64,000 bases of DNA, taken from the NCBI GenBank assembly GCA_026027325.1, contig JAMSLZ010000006.1, positions 620,001 to 684,000 on the forward strand, given 5' to 3'. Below are positions 1 through 9,774 of the stretch, piece after piece. This DNA comes from Actinomucor elegans (Eukaryota; Mucoromycota; Mucoromycetes; Mucorales; Mucoraceae). How positions within the stretch are numbered: the stretch's first letter is position 1; the number at the start of each line of letters is the position of its first letter. The notes below the pieces were generated by a model that was not told where the DNA came from, did no database searches, and saw only the letters and a list, made by a program, of their open reading frames with translations. The translations under genes were made by a program, and so were the position numbers.

Positions 1-1611
1 TAATGTCTGCCATTGTGTTCTTACTGTACGGAATGTTCAAGAAGAAAGAAATCAAACCCCAAAATCTATTGAGCTTTTTATGCTTCTAATATTCTCATCA
101 CATGATGTGCTCTTTTTGTCTCACCTTCAGTTCCTCTAAAGGCATTAAAACTTTAGTCATGGCGAATAAGCTTGTCATCTTATTAAAATCGTAAGGCGTA
201 TTGGATTATAAAAAGGAATACCAGCCAAGGAAACCCCATGTCAAGTTGCAGTATCTAATCAAAGTGCTGTATCCACTCTGATCACGGTATGTGACAAACA
301 AAAACGTTGTTATCTGCAATGAATATCTTGCAAGTACACAGGAATTCAGTAGTGTATATTCCCAACATGTATATTTAAAAGCAATGTACTAGAGATTCGT
401 AAATCAGTGTATATCACAGCATTATTTATGTCTGGATGACTGTAATTGTCTCACGTAATAAGATATAGTGTTAACCCCAAGCCAGAAACCGTGGGGACAA
501 GGTCCGAAAATACATTTCTCTAATAAATTGATGCAAAAATCTGGAAAGTCTCTTTTCTTTCTTTCTTAATTCGAACATGGAAGATTGCATTCTACCTAGT
601 CATTCAAGATGTCTACAAACACATTAAGCTGTCCTGTGTATCAGAAAAGAGTTACTCGTGTACCAAAAGAGACGAGGCTGTTATGCTATCAACACGTATA
701 GTGACGCTCATAACAGATCATAAAGCTGTTTATTATCTTGAAACCCATGCTATCGTGAACTCTAAGATGGTAGGGATGGTTGGACAAAACCTGTGATTAT
801 ATCTATGAGATAGAACAGCTTCCAGGTACATTCTATATCCTTTTCAAACGCGCTTTCCAACTAACTTGCTTTATTACGATGATTGCATACAATCCTGTTA
901 GTCATTCGTATCTTGATTCGTACTTATAGTACAACTAAGTCATTCTGACATCATGTAATCATGAGATATTTAATATATAAGTATCAGGCTGTGCAATAGA
1001 GAGTTGTGGCGATTTCGAAATTTTGCTGTACTGTCAGTTCAGTATATTTTAGATATAAATCGTCGGATTACCAATTATAGTTTCCCTCAATGAAAATGAT
1101 ACAGTAAGAACGCACTGTATTGTCTGTACTATTGTAGCAGATATGATCCTCTTCGGTTCTTTCTAGGATAATATCCATGTAGCATTCATTAAGTTCTTGA
1201 TCCTCTACATAATTGTTTCGTTTTTTTCTGGATTGAAGATGATATACATACCCAGGGTCGTAATGAATATTTTTTCTTTTATGCTTGGTTTTGCGATAGT
1301 TTCTAAGGCTAGCAGATGACATACTAAGGGATAAGCTGATAAATCAAGCAGGAAGAAAAGTGATTTTCTTTTTATATTCTTGGTTTGTTAAACAATTTCT
1401 TGGTATTGAGGTATGCTTCATCCTTTGTGATACATTTAAAAATGCTCATATTTTATGCTTAGCTAAATACAAAATGAAATAATAGCATTTATAAATTGGT
1501 CTTCACCAATACTCATACCAAATAATTCTCTTCCTTTTGCTTGCCTTTGTTAAACTTTCTTCTTTTGATTTCAGGATTTCTTGGTGGGAAGATCAACACA
1601 TCTCTTGATAT
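1..1611. other. AT-rich intergenic region, no supported gene
   Basis: No gene is supported here. One 84-codon open frame on the minus strand (1322 to 1068) has a basic, Lys/Arg/Tyr/Asn-rich N-terminal half, but I recognise no domain and found no convincing splice partner. It could be an exon or remnant linked to the decayed gene just upstream at 1612-1955. No tRNA-like box A/box B pair was found. Confidence 0.4.
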
Positions 1612-1955
1612 TTAACTATTTGCTGACAGCTGTTGATGTAGTCTTTCATTTTCCTCTCTTAACAACTCGTTTTGTTGTCTCAAAAAGCGGCCATTCCGGA
1701 ACTATCTTTTTGAACATTTGCCAATAAATTGAGAAGCTCACGTCGTGAAAATAGGTGTCACTGCCGTTGTTGATATCTTTAAGCATTTTTTTTTCTCGCA
1801 TCTAATACAGCGCCTTGCTTGGTTTGTATCTACAACTATCTTCTTCATATTGTCGACCCTAACCTTATGATCTATCTCGACTGATTTGGTACCAACATGC
1901 TTTCTATTGCATAAAGCGGTCCTCTTTGGTTGGTCAACACTGCCATGTAATCAAT
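1612..1955 (-). pseudogene. Decayed ORF: Cys-rich segment followed by leucine-zipper-like coiled coil
   Basis: On the minus strand one frame gives about 70 open codons rich in Lys/Arg with cysteines spaced as in a small zinc-binding segment (LCNRKH, then ARRCIRCEKKKC). After a frame change near 1745 comes RRELLNLLANVQKDSSG. After a second change near 1690 comes LRQQNELLREENERL, with leucines at heptad spacing, ending in a TAA at 1614-1612. I found no GT-AG introns that join these frames, so frameshift decay fits better than splicing. The protein family is not recognised; a Cys-rich plus coiled-coil layout suggests a former DNA-binding or transposon-related protein. No convincing start codon was found. 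Confidence 0.5.
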
Positions 1956-2210
1956 CGTAGAAAATACAAATCGAAAAGGGATTTGTTTCGTTGTTCATAT
2001 TGAATATGTATAAAGACGTTATATAAAAAGTTAAGAAATTGTTATAATTTGAACATGATTCGGAACCAAATAAAAATTAATGAATGCATTGCATATATAT
2101 TGTATATTTTACTTGATTTGATATGCAGAAGTATGTTTATTACTCGTAAGAAGCTAGAAAGGTTTCATGTCTGTTATTTTTCACTCTACATAAACGTATT
2201 AAAGTTTTTT

Positions 2211-4289
2211 TTAAAGAGTTGATTTTAAGGTAATTAAAGGGGATCTTGTCCAATCACACTGTTCGTTTCCAGCAGACACAGTATTTCTTCTTGCTTTATA
2301 TACTTGATTGCAAGTGAGCTGTTGCAGTTGCATTAAGGTAGGTATAGTTGTAAGGGCCACCGTCAAGTCATATGTGCTTCGAGGAAGATAAAACGAGCGT
2401 ACCTTGATCAGTAAATAGATCAAAGGCGCAACCAATTCCATTCTATATACGTCATATTCGAAACCTACTCTGAAAGAGTTAGTCGTTTTCTCTTTGAAAT
2501 ACTTTGCTCATAACTCTACCTTGTCCAACAACCCCATAAACGACAGGCTTACTGATCTTGTTGGCTATCATACGATTAATCATAAGCTGCAACTCTAAAG
2601 ATATCTTGAACAAATCGTCTTTAGCAACAGAATTCGGACACTTCACTTCAAATATTAAAAAGTCGAACATATTGGAGCCAATTTTGGCACTGTACTTCAC
2701 ATCAGGCTTCAAGTCGCCATTTCCTATTAAAAATGTAAAATGACTAAATAGCGCAGATGATTATGAGTTTGCACATACAGGTACCATGAATACTGTAGCA
2801 CTTACCCATCTCTAGTCATAGTACCACCGGCAGGAAATATCACATTTAAAAACGGATCTAAAGCTCTTCCAATAAAGAGCGATTCATCTTTTGAATATAC
2901 GTTTTCAGCATTATCATAGCTATTAAGCCTACGAAGGAGAGATTCATATCGTTATTATTGAATGGAAGTCGGAAAAAAATTAGCTACTTACAAATTGTAC
3001 ATAATTTTTGCGACTAGATTTTTATTATCCTTGGTCAAGTGTTTCAATGCTATATCCATTGCTTTCTCTTTACAGTGAATATTAAGACTCTATTAAATAT
3101 AGCAAACAAATTGAGTAAATAGTGTCGTATTCTTTTTTATCCACGCGTACTTGATTTATAAGAGTGATAACATCTATATCTTCTCTTGTTAAAGCAGGAT
3201 ATGACTCATTCAGCTCAAATTGTGAGAAAAAATCATTTTGCACATGAATGGCAGAGGTTGTTGTATCTTGGTCAACTAAGTAAACATGGTTTACAGCCAT
3301 TTTTTTAATGTCAGATAGATTTTCGTAAACAAGTTCCTGTTTCAAGCATTCATTTCTAAAATCGAAACAAACTCTACTAATATTATCCTCATTGAAAAAA
3401 AACTATAGTTTACAGTATAAATAAATTATCGAAAGTTATCTTATACGCCAATCTGCTTACATAAGGACTCATTCTGTCAAAATTCACCTCAGTTGATTCA
3501 GTATCAATTGTATATAATGAAGGCTGTGATTCTTGTGAAGAAACGAGTTGTTTTGATGATGATGCGCTACTACATAAATATTATTTTATTAACGCTGTAA
3601 AGTTGTTTGAATTTATAGCGATGTTGGAAAGGTTACCTTGTTTCCGATTGCTTTTGTTTTTTAATATTCAAATCTTCACTGCTATCGTCACCATTTTTTC
3701 TATAGGTTTATTAAAGATTAGTTCTAGTAACTAGGATATGTAGAATGGAGGGTATATATTACCTTTTAGTCTATGCAGAACGCGACGTTTTTTTTTATTA
3801 AAGTCAGTGAAAGTGATATTATTAAAAAGCGAACAAATAATTACTGTATAAGCTGGATGAACACCTCCATGGATACTATTTATAAAGCTTGAAGTATTAA
3901 CTGTTTCAAAATTCACACTTACATGTAGAGAATGTTGCGAAAAATAATATAAAATTAGTTACAGTTTGCATAAAAAGCGATAGTGATGTGCTTACGTCGA
4001 TTGATGGGAAGAGGATTCGGAAGTTGTAGGGCTCGATTTTAATAAAAGATTTTGAGTGATACTCTAACAATTTCATGTCAAGCTTTGTATCTAATTACAA
4101 CAAATTCGTTCAACCTACCTTCCAGTTTTGCTTCCAGTTAATTGCTGTTTCATTGTCAAATGGCTCCAAATTACTTCGAATAGAATCAAACAGTTGCTTA
4201 TATGACTTAAACTTTTTCTTACTTAATTTCGTTTTGATAGCTTCAAGAAGATCCCACTCTTCAGGGACAGTTTTTTCGAAATAAGACAT
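2211..4289 (-). CDS. Multi-exon protein of unknown function, Mucoromycota-type family with E-x-K motif
   Basis: The start is ATG at 4289. Exon 1 (4289-4119, 57 codons) encodes MSYFEKTVPEEWDLLEAI and ends at a GTAGGT donor. About nine or ten short exons follow: a Ser/Lys-rich linker with an NLS-like TKRKN segment possibly formed by an 8-nt microexon, then a region reading SLNIHCKEKAMDIALKHLTK, then LDPFLNVIFPAGG. The C-terminal part reads KPDVKYSAKIG, FDFLIFEVKCP and YRMELVAPLIYLL, followed by SFYLPRSTYDL. From memory this resembles a large, uncharacterised Mucoromycota family with GEVKPP-like and LPR motifs. The acidic residue ahead of E-V-K resembles a PD-(D/E)XK nuclease core, but that is inference. 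The frame at the splice near 2805-2724 does not resolve with the best donor (see findings), so the gene may be damaged. Confidence 0.6.
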
Positions 4290-4539
4290 GGTCTGGTGAA
4301 GCAGAAAAAGTGTTATAACATTCTATTGCATTTTTGCTTGTTGCAATCAAAACTCAAATATAAACTCCGTTACTGCGTGATTTAGACTGATATTACTCAG
4401 TCGCAATCAAAGGTTATAAATAATGTTTTGCACATCCTCTTTTTGACTTTCAACAATTTGAAATAATTTCATCATGAACACTTTTGGATCCTTCATCAAT
4501 GAAACAAACACCAAGAGGCTATACTCAGAATCCCAACAT

Positions 4540-6370
4540 GGGTACGGGCACGTCTTTCCTTTTTTTTCAGGCTACTAAAGAACACGGTTTTATTCTCTCT
4601 GGGGTTACTACAATTCTGCATTTCTTGTGCTTTTTAGGTTCCATAGTACCCTTTGCAGGACTATGGTTCAAAACCTGCGTTATGAGGTAGGTTGCAGTGA
4701 TGTTGAATAGAAGCAGAAATTGTTTTCCATCACTGTCTTTTAAGCCGCCATCCTAGACTTTTATGTTCAATTGGGAAGTCATGTGGAAAAGATTTGTAGC
4801 TGCGTAGTCATTGATCTGAACTTGAGGATCTATAGTTCGTTTCGAGGGGCTATAGTTCTGGAGTTGCGTTACGAGGCAGCTCCGAGATAGTTCAAAGATG
4901 CTTTGCCACCTAGAGATGACTATAACTTTGTTGTTTCAGTCAGCCATAGAACTACTATGAAATTTGTGTCTAGTACCCAAATTCACGATGTTAAGTATCG
5001 TTATTAGTTTTGTAAAAAAGAAAAAAAAATAGTTGACCTCTTTTTTACTGTTATTATTAGACACTATCTTCTATACATCTATGTCTGCCTGCTACTTGAG
5101 CTATTGACTATATGTATACAATTTGTATCCCAATATGGGTACGGGCACGTCTTTCCTTTTTTTCAGGCTACTAAAGAACACGGTTTTATTCTCTCTGGGG
5201 TTACTACAATTCTGCATCTCTTGTGCTTTTTAGGTTCCATAGTACCCTTTGCAGGACTATGGTTCAAAACCTGCGTTATGAGGTAGGTTGCAGTGATGTT
5301 GAATAGAAGCAGAAATTGTTTTCCATCACTGTCTTTTAAGCCGCCATCCTAGACTTTTATGTTCAATTGGGAAGTCATGTGGAAAAGATTTGTAGCTGCG
5401 TAGTCATTGATCTGAACTTGAGGATCTATAGTTCGTTTCGAGGGGCTATAGTTCTGGAGCTGCGTTTCGAGGCAGCTCCGAGATAGTTCAAAGATGCTTT
5501 GCTACCTAGAGATGACTATAACTTTGTTGTTTCAGTCAGCCATAGAACTACTATGAAATTTGTGTCTAGTACCCAAATTCACGATGTTAAGTATCGTTAT
5601 TAGTTTTGTAAAAAAGAAAAAAAAAATAGTTGACCTCTTTTTTACTGTTATTATTAGACACTATCTTCTATACATCTATGTCTGCCTGCTACTTGAGCTA
5701 TTGACTATATGTATACAATTTGTATCCCAATATGGGTACGGGCACGTCTTTCCTTTTTTTCAGGCTACTAAAGAACACGGTTTTATTCTCTCTGGGGTTA
5801 CTACAATTCTGCATTTCTTGTGCTTTTTAGGTTCCATAGTACCCTTTGCAGGACTATGGTTCAAAACCTGCGTTATGAGGTAGGTTGCAGTGATGTTGAA
5901 TAGAAGCAGAAATTGTTTTCCATCACTGTCTTTTAAGCCGCCATCCTAGACTTTTATGTTCAATTGGGAAGTCATGTGGAAAAGATTTGTAGCTGCGTAG
6001 TCATTGATCTGAACTTGAGGATCTATAGTTCGTTTCGAGGGGCTATAGTTCTGGAGCTGCGTTTCGAGGCAGCTCCGAGATAGTTCAAAGATGCTTTGCC
6101 ACCTAGAGATGACTATAACTTTGTTGTTTCAGTCAGCCATAGAACTACTATGAAATTTGTGTCTAGTACCCAAATTCACGATGTTAAGTATCGTTATTAG
6201 TTTTGTAAAAAAGAAAAAAAAAATAGTTGACCGCTTTTTTACTGTTATTATTAGACACTATTTTCTCTACATCTATATCTCTACTATACACTCTGAATTC
6301 CAACATGGGTACGGACTCGTCTTCCCTTTTTTTTTTCGAACTACTAAAGAATACGGTTCTATTCCCTAAA
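4540..6370. repeat. Tandem array of about 597-bp units (three copies plus a partial fourth)
   Basis: The phrase GGTACGGGCACGTC recurs at 4541, 5138 and 5735, and in degenerate form (GGTACGGACTCGTC) at 6308, giving periods of 597, 597 and 573 bp. The first three units are almost identical and differ by single bases. Each contains a poly-A/T tract, a near-perfect inverted repeat GGAGCTGC-8 nt-GCAGCTCC (5456-5479 and 6053-6076; one mismatch at 4860-4883) and two diverged copies of a roughly 37-bp motif. Short open frames within the units are broken up and look non-coding. The array starts about 250 bp upstream of the gene at 2211-4289. Confidence 0.9.
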
Positions 6371-7038
6371 GTTGCTATGACTAAGTTTTTGAACTCCGTT
6401 ATTAACTTAAATAACTGTCTATTGAAAATACATATAGTCAAGCGAAGGGAGTTTATTTAATGAAGTAAAAATTCCCAGTTACTCCATATTTCGCACTTGC
6501 TATAAACTTTGCTAATATATATATTATCTACCTACACACTTTCGCTATTCAAATGTATGCAAAATCATTTTAAAAAACTGTAAATGATCCAACTAGGCAT
6601 AGACCTCTTGGTCGATCAAGGTTTAAAGTTGAATCTAATTACCAGTGAAAATTCAGAGCAAATTTCTGCTTATTATGTAACTAAATTAGAGCAAGTTTAT
6701 GATACAGCAATAATGTACATACATTTTTAAGTATACTCGATATAATAATCAATGATGTACTCCTTACTCTAAATGAGTTGTTATGTTTAATGTGTATCAA
6801 TAAAGCACAAATACATGAATGTATCATATTCATTTATGCCCTCCATTCAATAAAACCATTGTTATTATTTGATTGACATAGTAAATAATGATATTGTTTC
6901 CTTATCAATATCGACATCAAAAAAGTCGTATATCACCTTAACTTCTCACTAGATATCTATAAAAGTATCTGTGCGAGCTTTTATTAAAAGGACAACAAAG
7001 AAATAATACATTCATCAAGTTTACGATACATGTTAGGT
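6371..7038. other. Intergenic, nothing recognised
   Basis: AT-rich sequence between the tandem array and the stop codon of the next minus-strand gene. I see no coding pattern, RNA gene or repeat. Confidence 0.5.
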
Positions 7039-7744
7039 TTATTTAGACGAAGCTTTCTTTTTAGCAGCCTCCACTACACATTTTGTAAGAGGCTCTGAAA
7101 GTCTAAAGATACCATCATTGGTAATCATTCGATGTGCAGGCATTGGCTGATATGTTCCTTCTTTGATATGACCATCTTTTAATTCCACACTACCAATAAT
7201 ATCTTCAGGAAAGTTGATTCTACCCCAAGCAGGAGGATTGCGTTCATCGCCAATATGCAACCATCTAGGCAAAGATGAATATTACTACGTAATAGGACTA
7301 TAAACACAACTTACCCTTCTTTTTGCCAATCAGCCATAGCCTTCAAGTTACCATCATTAACCTTATGTATGTTTTCCTTCAAGACGTTTGTTAGAAAATC
7401 GACGAATTTGCTGTTCTCAACAAATGTTCTTGGGTTCACTTTATCCTGTTCAGGTGTCCAACCGATAATGAGCTCGGGATCCAATTCCTCTGGGTTGGGC
7501 AAATCGCCACTTGAGACATATGAAATGGCATATTGTTTTGGATTCTTGGTGGAATGAGCATGTAAATCAGGACTACCTTATGTCAAATGTCAGCATTCGC
7601 GTTAAAAAAGAAGAGGCCTTTGTGCATTTTATTACCTGGAAAGGGGACGCTCTTATTTTGAAAAGCAGACGCAAATAACCCTCTGGATAACAACAAAGGG
7701 CTTTTTGTAGCAAAGTATCTAATGCTTGATTGAGTTTTGAACAT
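7039..7744 (-). CDS. Conserved fungal mitochondrial protein of unknown function (198 aa)
   Basis: There are three exons: 7744-7636, 7576-7315 and 7264-7039. Both introns are GT-AG (59 and 50 bp) and restore frame exactly, giving 198 aa. The N-terminus MFKTQSSIRYFATKSPLLL is basic, hydroxylated and free of acidic residues, as in a mitochondrial presequence. I chose the ATG at 7744 over one 36 nt upstream because the presequence begins there. The body carries NPEELDPELIIGWTPE, MADWQKEGWLHIGDERNPP and AWGRINFPEDIIGSV, blocks I recall from conserved short proteins of other fungi with no assigned role. No catalytic motif is visible. It is divergent from the mS45 gene, with a 979-bp spacer. The call of a conserved gene is firm; the function is not known to me. 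Confidence 0.8.
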
Positions 7745-8723
7745 GGCCGATATTGATATTAGTGTAAGAAAGTAAAGCAAGGGAAAATAGAGCCAATAGC
7801 CTTCTTTTTCATTATTATGCGGTTGTTGAATCGCTGGCTAGTTACTGGAGGTTCTTTTGTTCTACCGCCAAAGTACATGGTATAGGAACTTTAACAATGG
7901 TGAAATAGCACAGGCCATTATGCCATTGAAAGCTAGTGCATGCAGTAATAGCCTCGATAAAGCGGTAAAACAACTACCCTGAAAGATTGTATGCGGCTAA
8001 CAATCTAAACCAAAATTTTGGATTAGATAAAAGAAAAATGCAGGATTGAACTAGTAAATGCGGTCGATTCATATTAATGCAACATGGGCCATCGGAGTGA
8101 AGTTAAAGTTATACTAAATGCAGCAGCTTATCTTGAGCCTGATATAAACATATGAGATATTTCATCATTTACCGAAATCGCATTCCAATTTCTATGGTAG
8201 GCATGGCTTTGAGAAATTCTGGGCTCAGCAATTAAATTTTTGGCATCAAACAAGTCAAACTCTTAACGTAAAAGGCGAACAAAACTAGACAACGCTCTAC
8301 TTATTAAAAGAGTCTATAGATAATATACATTGCACAAGAAAATAAAAGGAAAAATACTCCCCCAGAACACAAAAACGGTATATCATTGTAGCTGTCTAGA
8401 GTGTGTATGTACCGCTATATAATTACCAACATGACTCCATACAAAAGAGCATGTTTTATTTTATATATTTGCCAAATCTTGAAGCATGATCTTTGCTTGT
8501 TTCCAAAAAAGATATGCCGTAGGTAATTTGGATTGGATCGTCATCGGCCAATGAACGTTGTCTAAAAGAGATTCCAACCAACGGTCTCTGCTGTAAAGAT
8601 CCTCGACATAAGGAGAAAAGCTAGTCACGCTTTACAGGACTGTGGCTTCCAATTTCGAAAATCGGGGAATCAGCTTGACAAGGGCATATCTCTTTTTTTT
8701 TTGTACATTGGACATAATCAACC
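7745..8723. promoter_or_regulatory. Divergent intergenic region
   Basis: This 979-bp spacer separates two divergent genes for likely mitochondrial proteins and must hold both promoters. A T-rich run lies just upstream of the 8724 start. No other element, ORF or RNA gene was recognised. Confidence 0.4.
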
Positions 8724-9667
8724 ATGCAGTCAACAAGATTATTCGCACCAGCAGCAGGCCTTTTCAAAGGACTTGTTAGAGCTCCTGTGACAGCTCCTGT
8801 ATTTGGAACCACTGGCCAAAGATTCTTTTCATTCACATCCACCTGTCAAAATGAAGACACCACAAAGACCCCTGAAGCAGCTACTGAAGCAGCTACTGAA
8901 GAAGAGACAGAAGTCATTGAAGAGGAAGCTGAGCCTATCAAACTCTCAAGAAGAAGACGCCGATTCCATGAATGGGCTAATGGCTCTGGCGCTAAATACA
9001 GCCGTCCTGCTAAGGGTACCACCAACTATTTGGGTACTTCAACTGTAAAGTACATGTGTATTCATTGATGAGGATAGAGAACTGACTTCGGTTTTATAAT
9101 GTAGCCTTTTCCCAACAATCCTTTATTCCAACCTAGACCTCCTCTTTCCGATGTGCGTCGTCAAGAAATCTACGAGGCTTTCGAATCAGATCCCGAGAAC
9201 TGGACTGTCCGTAAGCTTGCTACCAAATATGGCATTTCATTAAAGCGCGTCGAAGCTATCTTAAAGTTGAAAGCATCCGAGAAAGAGATGGAAATGAATG
9301 TAAATATCTTTGATGTATGGGTTTGATGATCCAACTAACATGTTATTAGGGCATCGCTTTGCAAAAGAAGTTTAATAAGGGCATGGAACAGTTGATGGGT
9401 GTGGATAAGACGGTTGATTTATTGAAGGAACCTTTGGTCGATATTTTCCCTACCGTTGGCAAGCCCAAGTTCAAGACATTAAAAGAAGACGCTACATTCA
9501 GCCCAGAGGATGCTGCAAAGGCACTGAACCGCATACCATTCAAGGATCTTGAGAAACGTGTCATTGAATCTGAGCAAGCTGAATTCTCGTTACCTACACC
9601 CACAACATCATCACCAGAAAATACTACAAAGCGCACCAAGTTCGTTATTGTAGATACTAGCGCTTAG
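8724..9667 (+). CDS. Mitochondrial small-subunit ribosomal protein mS45 (Bot1/Mrps35 family)
   Basis: Three exons (8724-9044, 9105-9299 and 9350-9667) join in phase 0 to give 277 aa. The N-terminus (MQSTRLFAPAAGLFKGLVRA) is a presequence rich in Arg/Ala, followed by an acidic linker. The core starts at RRRRFHEWANGSG and contains PPLSDVRRQEIYEAFESDP, then WTVRKLATKYGISLKRVEAI, a helix-turn-helix-like block typical of the Bot1p/Mrps35 'eukaryotic mitochondrial regulator' family, now placed in the mitoribosomal small subunit as mS45. It acts in mitochondrial translation. The gene is convergent with the TBC gene, whose stop lies 108 bp downstream. Confidence 0.88.
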
Positions 9668-9774
9668 AGACATCCATCATATATATAGGTTATTGTATTA
9701 AAAAAAAGTATAAATAAATAAAAAACATCTCGAAACCTCATAAGAGAGGGCATTGTTTTTTTTTATTAATAACG

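Noticed and set aside
5104..5883. Repeated ORFs within the 597-bp units (ATKEHGFILSGVTTILH)
   Set aside because: Short, lack a stable start, are interrupted differently per copy and have no recognised homology; treated as repeat DNA.
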